Shown one piece after another: positions 1-5,945 of a stretch of DNA of 7,086 nucleotides; the stretch's first letter is position 1; each line of letters begins with the position of its first letter. Both the position numbers and the translations under genes were made by a program. The DNA comes from Flavobacteriaceae bacterium UBA3478 (GTDB lineage Bacteria; Bacteroidota; Bacteroidia; Flavobacteriales; Flavobacteriaceae). A model generated the notes under the pieces. It did not search any database and was not told the DNA's origin. It worked only from the letters and a program-made list of their open reading frames with translations. The stretch covers positions 9,111-16,196 of the forward strand of contig DFQX01000090.1 in the NCBI GenBank assembly GCA_002381155.1, in the 5' to 3' direction.

Positions 1-191
1 AATTCATTTAATTTATTATCCGTCAATTCATAATTCAGTCCGAAGGAATGGTAATATGGCATTATGCCAAAATTCCAAAGTTCCTCATCTGCTCCTTTTA
101 AATTAAGGCCAGAAGGGTATCTTTTCTGTGCTTGACTGAGCGTTGTAAAGAAAAGGATTAGGACGATAAGAATAAATCTATTTCTCCGCAT
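1..191 (-). CDS. porT: PorT-like secreted or outer-membrane protein, N-terminal part (cut by window edge)
   Basis: This is an open frame of 63 codons that runs off the left edge. Seen: a signal peptide with a basic start (MRRNR), a hydrophobic core at about residues 6-18 (FILIVLILFFTTL) and a likely signal-peptidase I site after SQA (residues 19-21). The mature part includes LWNFGIMPYYHSFGLNYEL at about 39-57, which fits the first beta strand of a small outer-membrane barrel. Its ATG lies inside the end of ubiE, a 14-bp overlap that implies translational coupling. Known: in many Bacteroidota the gene after ubiE/menG is porT, an outer-membrane-associated component of the type IX secretion system (gliding and gingipain export). 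The PorT identity rests on this position, the signal peptide and a weak resemblance to the family's N-terminal 'hFGf-lG-n' pattern. It could be another secreted protein of the same size class. That it is a real gene is more certain than its name. Confidence 0.6.
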   Translation of the reverse strand, partial: MRRNRFILIVLILFFTTLSQAQKRYPSGLNLKGADEELWNFGIMPYYHSFGLNYELTDNKLNE

Positions 192-918
192 AATAGATAC
201 AGGCTGCGCCAAAGGTTTGTGGATGATAGCTTGCTTTTGAAAAACCTACCTGGATAAGCACCTCGGTTAGCCTTTCGTTATACGGGAATTTTTCAGCAGA
301 ATCAGAAAGATATTTATAGGCTCTTGGGTCTCTTGAAAAGAGTTTTCCGAAAAGGGGTAGAATGATTCTGCCGTGAACCTTATACAATAATTTAAGGATC
401 GGATTAGTTGGCATTGAAGTTTCGAGTATAGCTAAGGTACCTCCAGGTTTTAAAACTCGAAAAATTTCTACTAAGCCGACCTCGAGATTCTCAAAATTCC
501 TCACTCCAAAAGCAACCGTAGCTGCATCGAAACTTTGATCGGTATAATTTAGGTTTTCACTATCTCCGATGACCATGTCTATTTGATGGTTCAGCTGCTG
601 AGATTGAATCTTTTGTTTACCCACTTCTAACATCCCTGGGGAGATATCTAGGCCAGTTACCTTTGCCTTACTTGATGCTGCTATCGCAATAGCTAAGTCT
701 CCGGTTCCTGTGGCGACGTCAAGCACCGTTTCGGGATCTAGTGATACAATATGATGAACCAGTTTTTTACGCCATGACAAATCAACACCGAAAGTAATCA
801 TTCGGTTCAGTTTGTCATATTCGCTAGAGATGGTATCAAACATGGTTGATACTTGTATCTTTTTCGAATCCCTACGCTCTTTGTAGGGAACGATTTTCTG
901 ATGTTTCTCTGAGCTCAT
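178..918 (-). CDS. ubiE: Demethylmenaquinone methyltransferase (UbiE/MenG family)
   Basis: SAM-dependent C-methyltransferase of 246 aa, the usual family length. It converts demethylmenaquinol to menaquinol, the last step of menaquinone synthesis; Bacteroidota normally have no ubiquinone, so the MenG role is inferred. Seen: the N-terminal family signature YDKLNRMITFGVDLSWRKK at residues 34-52; SAM motif I VLDVATGTGDLA at 65-76; the acidic end of strand 2, GLDIS, at 89-93; VAFGVRNFENL at 135-145; RVLKPGGTLAILE at 154-166; and YKYLSDSAEKFP at 201-212, all typical of UbiE. The start is supported because residues 9-25 (IVPYKERRDSKKIQVST) match the conserved region just before MFD in the family. 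It follows the aminotransferase gene by 25 bp and overlaps the next gene by 14 bp, so the three probably form an operon. A possible additional promoter box lies just before its start. Confidence 0.95.
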   Translation of the reverse strand: MSSEKHQKIVPYKERRDSKKIQVSTMFDTISSEYDKLNRMITFGVDLSWRKKLVHHIVSLDPETVLDVATGTGDLAIAIAASSKAKVTGLDISPGMLEVGKQKIQSQQLNHQIDMVIGDSENLNYTDQSFDAATVAFGVRNFENLEVGLVEIFRVLKPGGTLAILETSMPTNPILKLLYKVHGRIILPLFGKLFSRDPRAYKYLSDSAEKFPYNERLTEVLIQVGFSKASYHPQTFGAACIYYAEK

Positions 919-924
919 AGGCTA

Positions 925-932
925 CAAAGATA
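925..932 (-). promoter_or_regulatory. Candidate -7 promoter box for ubiE
   Basis: On the minus strand this reads TATCTTTG, a full match to the Bacteroidota -7 consensus TAnnTTTG. It lies only 6 bp before the ubiE ATG, so a transcript from it would be leaderless or nearly so. No TTTG is visible at the expected -33 position, which falls in the end of the aminotransferase gene. It may be chance, and read-through from upstream would be enough to express ubiE. Confidence 0.3.
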
Positions 933-943
933 CGATTACCCTT

Positions 944-2134
944 TTAAGACAGTGCTTCAGAAATACGACGAATCGCTTCTTTTAGCGAATCCTCAGAAGC
1001 GGCATAAGAAATTCGAATACAGTTCGAATCACCGAAAGCTTCACCGGTAACGGTAGCAACACCAGCCTCCTCTAATAGGTAAAGTGAGAAGTCAGAAGCG
1101 TTGTTAATGGTTTTACCTCGAAGAGTTTTGCCAAAGTATTCAGAAATGTCAGGGAAAACGTAAAATGCTCCCTCAGGTACATTCAATTTAAACCCTGGAA
1201 TAGAACCTAAAAGTTTTAAGACTAAATCTCTTCTTTGGTGAAACGCCTCAATCATGTAATCAATTTTTGATACAGGTGCCTCTAGGGCGGTGATAACTGC
1301 TCTTTGGGCAATAGCATTTGCCCCACTAGTTACTTGACCTTGTAGTTTGTTACAAGCCTTTGCAATCCATGCTGGGGCACCGATGTACCCAATACGCCAA
1401 CCGGTCATTGCAAACGCTTTTGAAACACCATTAACAGTCACTACTCGATCGTAAAGCGATGGAATCGACGCAATCGATGCATGTGATTCTTTACTAAAAT
1501 TGATATGCTCGTAGATTTCGTCAGAAACGACGATGATATTTGGGTGGTCCTGTAATACCTCTGCAAGCGCCTCTAGTTCAGATTGGTGATAGAAAGACCC
1601 GCTAGGGTTACATGGAGAGCTGAACCAAAGCATACGTGTTTTATCTGTAATTGCCGCACGCAACTGCTCAGGTGTCATTTTAAAGTCAGCATCAATAGTA
1701 GTTTTAACTTCTACAGGTACTCCGTCAGCTAGCTTTACAATGTCTCGATACGATACCCAGTAAGGAGCAGGTAAAATAACTTCATCACCGGGGTTGATAA
1801 TTGCCATTGCAACGTTGTAAAGCGATTGTTTTGCCCCTGTAGAAACTACAATTTGATCTAGGCCATAAGTCAGACCGTTATCTCTTTTGAACTTCAAAGC
1901 GATGGCCTGTTTTAGATCTGCATATCCGTCAACTGGAGAATAGCTGTTGTAGTTTTCGTCAATGGCCTGTTTTGCTGATTCTTTAATGAATTCAGGAATG
2001 GTGAAGTCTGGCTCACCAAGACTTAAGCCGATGATGTCTTTGCCTTCGTTTTTTAATTCTCTTGCTTTTGCAGCCATTGCTAGAGTGGCTGAAATTTCCA
2101 TTTTTTGGACGCGTTCTGACGGATGTGAATTCAT
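944..2134 (-). CDS. aspC: Pyridoxal-phosphate aspartate aminotransferase, class I (fold type I)
   Basis: Cytosolic PLP aminotransferase of 396 aa that probably interconverts aspartate + 2-oxoglutarate and oxaloacetate + glutamate. Seen, numbering from the chosen start: SLGEPDF at 38-44; the PLP-stacking aromatic region APYWVSY at 123-129; SPCNPSG at 173-179, with the conserved Asn176; DEIYEH at 205-210, with the Asp that binds the pyridine nitrogen; Schiff-base Lys239 in NGVSKAFAMTGWRIGY (235-250); and Arg374 in NCIRISYA, which binds the substrate carboxylate. The start at MNSHPSERVQ is preferred because related enzymes begin just before 'S-R----S-TLA---KA'. The frame extends 19 codons further upstream, but that would run into the divergent promoter region. 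Members of this subgroup can also act on prephenate or other amino acids, so the exact substrate is not settled by sequence. It is the first gene of the minus-strand run towards ubiE. Confidence 0.92.
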   Translation of the reverse strand: MNSHPSERVQKMEISATLAMAAKARELKNEGKDIIGLSLGEPDFTIPEFIKESAKQAIDENYNSYSPVDGYADLKQAIALKFKRDNGLTYGLDQIVVSTGAKQSLYNVAMAIINPGDEVILPAPYWVSYRDIVKLADGVPVEVKTTIDADFKMTPEQLRAAITDKTRMLWFSSPCNPSGSFYHQSELEALAEVLQDHPNIIVVSDEIYEHINFSKESHASIASIPSLYDRVVTVNGVSKAFAMTGWRIGYIGAPAWIAKACNKLQGQVTSGANAIAQRAVITALEAPVSKIDYMIEAFHQRRDLVLKLLGSIPGFKLNVPEGAFYVFPDISEYFGKTLRGKTINNASDFSLYLLEEAGVATVTGEAFGDSNCIRISYAASEDSLKEAIRRISEALS

Positions 2135-2148
2135 AATTTTCTTTACTA

Positions 2149-2166
2149 TGCAGTTTTCAGACTGCA
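2149..2166. repeat. Dyad TGCAGT-N6-ACTGCA in the divergent aspC/rsmG intergenic region
   Basis: Perfect 6-bp inverted arms are separated by 6 bp (TTTCAG). The dyad lies in the 67-bp region between the two divergent starts and overlaps the place where the rsmG -33 element and the aspC start of transcription would be. It could be an operator for a dimeric regulator or a small hairpin in the aspC leader. No regulator can be named from the sequence. Confidence 0.3.
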
Positions 2167-2184
2167 ATGTTAGTGATAATTTTG
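2154..2184 (+). promoter_or_regulatory. Candidate promoter for rsmG
   Basis: TAATTTTG at 2177-2184 fully matches the Bacteroidota -7 consensus TAnnTTTG. A poor -33 element (TTTT at 2154-2157, expected TTTG) sits 19 bp upstream. The box ends 17 bp before the rsmG ATG, which would give a very short leader. No Shine-Dalgarno sequence is present, as is usual in this phylum. Confidence 0.45.
2165..2172 (-). promoter_or_regulatory. Weak candidate -7 box for aspC
   Basis: On the minus strand this reads TAACATTG, one mismatch from TAnnTTTG, and ends 30 bp before the chosen aspC start. No good -33 TTTG is visible upstream. The leader between the box and the ATG ends in an A-rich stretch (TAAAGAAAATT), a common arrangement in Bacteroidota. 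The call is tentative. Confidence 0.2.
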
Positions 2185-2201
2185 CTTTCATAACGACTAC
2201 T

Positions 2202-2831
2202 ATGATAGCACAAGATCTACTTCAATATTTCCCTCAACTAACTGATATTCAAAAAGAAAGATTTGAATTATTGGGTGAATTATACCAGGATTGGAATCAA
2301 AAAATCAATGTGGTATCACGAAAAGATATTGAAGAGTTATATCTGCGTCATGTATTGCATTCTTTAGCTATCGGTTTGTTTCAAGAATTTAAACCTGGAT
2401 CACGAATTATTGATGTAGGCACTGGGGGCGGATTTCCTGGTATTCCCTTAGCAATACTTTTTCCCGAGGTTTCCTTCACCTTGGTTGATTCGATAGGTAA
2501 AAAAATTAAAGTAGTAGATGAGGTTGTTTCAGGTCTTAAACTAACTAATGTAATTTCAATTAACGACCGTGTAGAGAATGTAGCGGGAACTTTTGATTTT
2601 ATCGTGAGTCGTGCGGTAGCTGCAATGCCCACTTTTGTTCACTGGGTTGAAGGAAAAATTAGTTCAGAAAACAAACATGAGCGGGCTAATGGTATTCTGT
2701 ATCTGAAAGGAGGAGATTTAACCGAAGAATTAGCTCCCTTTAAAAATAAAATAACGGTATACGATCTCTATGATCGCATACCGTTAGATTTCTTTGAAAC
2801 GAAACGTCTCGTTTATTTGCCCTTATCCTAA
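2202..2831 (+). CDS. rsmG: 16S rRNA (guanine527-N7)-methyltransferase RsmG
   Basis: Cytosolic SAM-dependent methyltransferase of 209 aa, the family's normal size, which makes m7G527 in the 530 loop of 16S rRNA. Loss of RsmG gives low-level streptomycin resistance in several bacteria. Seen: WNQKINVVSRKDIEELYLRH at 31-50, matching the family N-terminal pattern 'WN---N(L/V)-S-----E---(R/K)H'; SAM-binding loop DVGTGGGFPGIPLAI at 71-85; TLVDSIGKK at 93-101; SRAVA at 136-140; LYLKGG at 166-171; and FFETKRLVYLP at 197-207 near the end. The ATG at 2202 is chosen because the product then begins about 30 residues before the WN motif as in relatives. The frame is open much further upstream, but that part lies antisense to the aminotransferase gene. 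It is divergent from aspC and convergent with pruA, overlapping it by 9 bp. Its last codons contain a large inverted repeat (see terminator). Confidence 0.95.
   Translation: MIAQDLLQYFPQLTDIQKERFELLGELYQDWNQKINVVSRKDIEELYLRHVLHSLAIGLFQEFKPGSRIIDVGTGGGFPGIPLAILFPEVSFTLVDSIGKKIKVVDEVVSGLKLTNVISINDRVENVAGTFDFIVSRAVAAMPTFVHWVEGKISSENKHERANGILYLKGGDLTEELAPFKNKITVYDLYDRIPLDFFETKRLVYLPLS
2741..2786 (-). terminator. Intrinsic terminator of pruA, lying inside the rsmG coding region
   Basis: Arms 2752-2766 and 2772-2786 pair over 15 bp around a 5-nt loop (2767-2771). The single irregular pair, A2761/C2777, is a mismatch in a plus-strand transcript but becomes a U-G wobble in the minus-strand transcript, so the minus-strand stem is continuous. 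It is followed on the minus strand by TTTTATTTTTA (2751 down to 2741). The hairpin begins 36 nt after the pruA stop codon. This is the classic layout of a Rho-independent terminator for pruA. On the plus strand the downstream sequence is a poorer T tract (GATTTCTTTG) and still lies within rsmG, so the signal appears directed to the minus strand. Confidence 0.75.
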
Positions 2832-4451
2832 GAAGGGATATTTATAATCAGTAGGGGTAAGGAAGGTTTCTTTAATTAATCTTGGAGATACCCAACGTGT
2901 AAGATTCAGTACTGATCCCGCCTTATCATTGGTGCCAGATGCTCTAGCTCCTCCGAAGGGTTGCTGACCTACAACGGCTCCAGTTGGCTTGTCATTTAGA
3001 TAGAAGTTCCCTGCTGCATTTTGAAGCGCGGTGATCGCCTCATTCATTGCATATCGATCTTCTGAGAAAACGGCTCCTGTTAAAGCGTATTCTGAGGTCT
3101 CATCAACTAGTTTTAAGGTATTTGTCCAATCCTTGTCTTGATAGACATAAACGGTAACTATTGGGCCGAACAGTTCGGTCTCCATAGTAGTGTATTTCGG
3201 ATCTGTAGTGACAATAACGGTAGGTTCAATAAAGTATCCTTTCGATTTGTCATATCTTCCACCCGCAAAAACTTCAGCATTCGAATCACTATTCGCACGA
3301 TCGATAACAGCAGCGAGTTTGTCGAAGGCTCCTTCGTGAATTACTGCGGTTACAAATCGACTCATATCTTCAGGACTTCCTGGCTCGCCGATAGTTTCAA
3401 TATCTGCTTTAACGTATCCTAAGATTTCTTCTGCCTTTGATTGCGGTAAATAAACTCTCGAGGCTGCACTACATTTTTGACCTTGAAATTCAAAAGCTCC
3501 TCGGACAATTGCTGTAGCCACTTGCTTTGGGTGAGCTGAAGGATGGGCTATGATAAAATCCTTTCCTCCAGTCTCTCCGACGATTCTTGGATAAGTTCTG
3601 TAGGTTTCTATATTTGATCCAATCTGTTTCCAAAGTGATTTGAAAACAAAAGTTGAGCCCGTAAAGTGAAGCCCTGCAAAATCAGGAGAGGATAAAACTT
3701 TATCAGTTACCATTACAGGGTCACCGGTAATCATATTAATTACACCGTCAGGGAGTCCAGCTTCTTTGAAGATTTCAACAATTACTCTTGCTGAAAACAC
3801 TTGTGCATCACTGGGTTTCCAAACGACAGTATTACCCATCATCGCTGGTGCAGCAGGTAAATTTCCTGCTATTGCTGTAAAGTTGAAAGGGCTAATCGCG
3901 TAAATGAAGCCTTCTAACGGTCTAAAATCAAGGCGATTCCAAATACCTTCACTTGATTCAGGTTGCTCATTGTATATCTCTGTCATGAAGTATACATTGA
4001 AGCGTAGGAAATCAGCAAATTCGCAAGCGGCATCAATTTCAGCTTGGTGAACTGTTTTTGACTGAGCTAACATGGTTGCTGCATTGATTCTTGCTCTATA
4101 GGGACCTGCGATGAGATCAGCAGCCTTCAAGAAAATAGATGCGCGTTGCTCCCAAGGTAGCGCTGACCACTTCGCTTTTGCAGATAATGCTTCATCAATT
4201 GCCAGCTCTACATGCTGAGGTTCAGCGTAATAATAAGAACCTATTTGGTGCTGGTGATCATGTGGTGGATACAATCCTCTCTGATCACTGGTGCGGATTT
4301 CTTCCTTACCGATATACATTGGAATATCGGCATGGCTATTGTATTGTTCTTTGTAAGAAGCTAAAACTTCTTCTCTTTCTTTTGTTCCTTTTGCGTAACT
4401 AAGCACGGGCTCATTAACGGGTAGTGGAACTTGGAAAATAGCATTACTCAT
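2823..4451 (-). CDS. pruA: L-glutamate gamma-semialdehyde dehydrogenase (delta-1-pyrroline-5-carboxylate dehydrogenase)
   Basis: Stand-alone ALDH-superfamily enzyme of 542 aa, the usual size of the single-domain P5C dehydrogenases. It performs the second step of proline catabolism, oxidising glutamate semialdehyde to glutamate with NAD+ in the cytosol. Seen: AISPFNFTAIAGNLPAAPA at 185-203, with the oxyanion Asn190; NTVVWKPSDA at 207-216 for NAD binding; FTGST at 263-267; general base Glu293 in VGETGGKDF (291-299); nucleophile Cys327 in FQGQKCSAASRVY (322-334); ETELFGPIV at 424-432; and QQPFGGARASGTNDKAGS at 496-513, the glutamate-semialdehyde binding region typical of P5CDH rather than general ALDHs. 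The start at MSNAIFQVPLPVNEP is chosen because the protein then begins like its relatives. An upstream ATG would add 45 residues and run through the divergent promoter region into nqrA. No proline dehydrogenase domain is fused and no putA/prodh gene lies in the window. Confidence 0.95.
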   Translation of the reverse strand: MSNAIFQVPLPVNEPVLSYAKGTKEREEVLASYKEQYNSHADIPMYIGKEEIRTSDQRGLYPPHDHQHQIGSYYYAEPQHVELAIDEALSAKAKWSALPWEQRASIFLKAADLIAGPYRARINAATMLAQSKTVHQAEIDAACEFADFLRFNVYFMTEIYNEQPESSEGIWNRLDFRPLEGFIYAISPFNFTAIAGNLPAAPAMMGNTVVWKPSDAQVFSARVIVEIFKEAGLPDGVINMITGDPVMVTDKVLSSPDFAGLHFTGSTFVFKSLWKQIGSNIETYRTYPRIVGETGGKDFIIAHPSAHPKQVATAIVRGAFEFQGQKCSAASRVYLPQSKAEEILGYVKADIETIGEPGSPEDMSRFVTAVIHEGAFDKLAAVIDRANSDSNAEVFAGGRYDKSKGYFIEPTVIVTTDPKYTTMETELFGPIVTVYVYQDKDWTNTLKLVDETSEYALTGAVFSEDRYAMNEAITALQNAAGNFYLNDKPTGAVVGQQPFGGARASGTNDKAGSVLNLTRWVSPRLIKETFLTPTDYKYPFLG

Positions 4452-4466
4452 AAGGGCAATTTTTAA

Positions 4467-4488
4467 GTTAATGATCTGCGTTATTAAC
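4467..4488. repeat. Short inverted repeat GTTAAT-N10-ATTAAC before pruA
   Basis: Perfect 6-bp arms (4467-4472 and 4483-4488) flank a 10-bp spacer and cover the expected pruA transcription start next to its -7 box. The position would suit an operator, but the arms are AT-rich and such a repeat can arise by chance. Confidence 0.2.
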
Positions 4489-4495
4489 AAAGGTA
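4488..4495 (-). promoter_or_regulatory. Candidate -7 promoter box for pruA
   Basis: On the minus strand this reads TACCTTTG, a full match to the Bacteroidota -7 consensus TAnnTTTG. It ends 36 bp before the pruA start. The expected -33 zone contains no TTTG, so only half of the promoter is supported. Confidence 0.45.
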
Positions 4496-4524
4496 CTTTA
4501 ATTATAAGTTTTTCTTCTTTGAGG

Positions 4525-4557
4525 TTTGCCTTAAGTAAGCTTTTAGCTGTATTTTTG
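4525..4557 (+). promoter_or_regulatory. Promoter of the nqr operon
   Basis: TTTG at 4525-4528 and TATTTTTG at 4550-4557 match both Bacteroidota promoter elements (-33 TTTG and -7 TAnnTTTG), with 21 bp between them, within the usual range. The -7 box ends 27 bp before the nqrA ATG, which gives a short leader. The leader has no Shine-Dalgarno sequence. This is the best promoter candidate in the window. Confidence 0.6.
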
Positions 4558-4584
4558 CAACCAAATATTAACGGCCTTAAAGAC

Positions 4585-5937
4585 ATGTCTCAAGACATCA
4601 AAATCAAGAAAGGACTTTCAATCAATCTCTCAGGAGGTGCTGAGCATACCTTTCACAAGGAAGTAGCTTCGTCTACTTATGTTATTTATCCGACAGATTT
4701 TCATGGTTTAACCCCTAAATTGGTAATCAAAGAAGGCGCTCATGTGACAGCAGGAGAAACCCTATTCTTTGATAAAAACAGACCAGAGGTAACTGTAGCT
4801 TCTCCAGTAAGTGGTGAGATTACAGAAATCGCTAGAGGTGAACGAAGAAGAGTGTTGAGTATTAGGATTGCTGCCGACAAGGATCAGAAAGCGGTTGAGA
4901 AAAAAACTATTTCACTTTCAGAAGCTTCTGCCGCTGAATTGAAGGCGTATTTGTTAGCTTCTGGTGTATGGCCTTTCGTGAAACAACGTCCTTATGATGT
5001 AATCGCAAATCCAGCGGGAATTCCTAAAGCGATTTTTATCTCAGGGTTAAACACAGGGCCTCTAAATCCTGATCTCGATTTTGTTCTACGAGGACAAGAG
5101 GAAAAGCTTCAGGCTGCACTTACAGCATTGAAGAAATTAACGCCAGGTACTATACATGTAGGAGTTGAGTCTAAAGAAAACTCTGTTTTCGGAACTCTTG
5201 ATCACATTAATTTGCATACCGTTAGTGGTCCTCATCCGGCAGGATTGGTAGGAACTCAAATTGCTGCCATTGATCCTATCAGTAAAGGTGAATTAGTTTG
5301 GACTATTGCCGCTCAAGATCTAGTAATTATTGGTGAGCTTCTTTTAACGGGCAGATACAATGCCTCAAGAACGCTTGCGGTAACGGGTTCTTCAGTAGTA
5401 GCACCGCAATATATTAAATCAAAAATCGGAGCCGAGCTGACAGGTATTTTTGAGGCCTTAGGAGTTAAAGAGGGTGATCAGCGATTTATCAATGGAGATG
5501 TGCTTACCGGTAAGAAAACTTCTAAAGAAGGCTCTTTAGGTTTCTACAATACGCAACTAACAGTGATCCCTGAAGGAAATGACTACGAATTTTTCGGATG
5601 GAATAAGCCTGTTTTCAATAAGATTTCTCCAACCAGAGCACTTACTTTCTCATGGTTAAATAAAAAGAAGAAATACGATTTAGATACCAACACCAACGGG
5701 GAACATCGTGCCTTTGTAATTACAGGTAGTTATGAGGAGGTTTTTCCGTTAGATATTTTCCCGATGCAATTACTGAAATCTTGCATGGTAAAGGATCTAG
5801 ATGACATGGAGAATTTAGGTCTTTATGAGGTAGCTCCTGAAGACTTTTCTCTTACTGAATTTATATGTATCTCAAAACAGCCTCATCAGGAGATCATCAG
5901 AAAAGGGCTTGATTTAATGCAACAAGAACTCGGTTAA
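4585..5937 (+). CDS. nqrA: Na+-translocating NADH:quinone reductase subunit A
   Basis: Peripheral cytoplasmic-side subunit of the Na+-NQR complex, which couples NADH oxidation and quinone reduction to Na+ export; NqrA sits on NqrB and has been implicated in quinone binding. The product is 450 aa, normal for the family. Seen: N-terminal IKIKKGLSINLSGGAE at 5-20; a barrel-sandwich/biotinyl-lipoyl-like region at about 45-95 (VIKEGAHVTAGETLFFDK, then VASPVSGEITEIARGERRRV); GPHPAGLVGTQI at 215-226, a family hallmark; and a C-terminal region with GLYEVAPEDFSLTEFIC at 412-428. The ATG at 4585 is chosen because the product begins like relatives and lies just after the predicted promoter. The frame is open 38 codons further upstream, but that would cover the promoter. 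nqrB follows after 8 bp, so the two are co-transcribed and nqrC-F are expected beyond the window. Confidence 0.95.
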   Translation: MSQDIKIKKGLSINLSGGAEHTFHKEVASSTYVIYPTDFHGLTPKLVIKEGAHVTAGETLFFDKNRPEVTVASPVSGEITEIARGERRRVLSIRIAADKDQKAVEKKTISLSEASAAELKAYLLASGVWPFVKQRPYDVIANPAGIPKAIFISGLNTGPLNPDLDFVLRGQEEKLQAALTALKKLTPGTIHVGVESKENSVFGTLDHINLHTVSGPHPAGLVGTQIAAIDPISKGELVWTIAAQDLVIIGELLLTGRYNASRTLAVTGSSVVAPQYIKSKIGAELTGIFEALGVKEGDQRFINGDVLTGKKTSKEGSLGFYNTQLTVIPEGNDYEFFGWNKPVFNKISPTRALTFSWLNKKKKYDLDTNTNGEHRAFVITGSYEEVFPLDIFPMQLLKSCMVKDLDDMENLGLYEVAPEDFSLTEFICISKQPHQEIIRKGLDLMQQELG

Positions 5938-5945
5938 CTTTTGTT

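Noticed and set aside
2135..2191. 19-codon upstream extension of the aminotransferase
   Set aside because: The residues do not look like the family N-terminus, and the extension would cover the candidate promoter boxes and dyad. The internal ATG at 2132-2134 fits relatives.
1962..2201. Open frame upstream of the rsmG start, in the same frame (80 extra codons)
   Set aside because: It is antisense to the well-conserved aminotransferase gene, covers the divergent promoter region, and would give RsmG an N-terminal extension unlike the family.
2381..2632. Minus-strand open frame of 83 codons inside rsmG
   Set aside because: It is opposite the conserved RsmG SAM-binding region, has no recognisable domain and no start signals; a shadow of the real gene.
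2752..2786. The same hairpin read as a terminator for rsmG
   Set aside because: It lies before the rsmG stop codon, has an A-C mismatch in the plus-strand RNA, and is followed by a broken T tract. The minus-strand reading is much better.
3138..3422. Plus-strand open frame of 94 codons inside pruA
   Set aside because: It is antisense to conserved ALDH sequence, with low-complexity composition and no domain.
4139..4402. Plus-strand open frame of 87 codons inside pruA
   Set aside because: Antisense shadow of the PruA N-terminal region. The Leu/Phe-rich tail mirrors the Lys/Glu-rich codons of PruA and is not evidence of a membrane protein.
4452..4586. 45-codon upstream extension of pruA and 38-codon upstream extension of nqrA
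   Set aside because: Both lie across the divergent promoter region and overlap each other. Neither adds recognisable family sequence.
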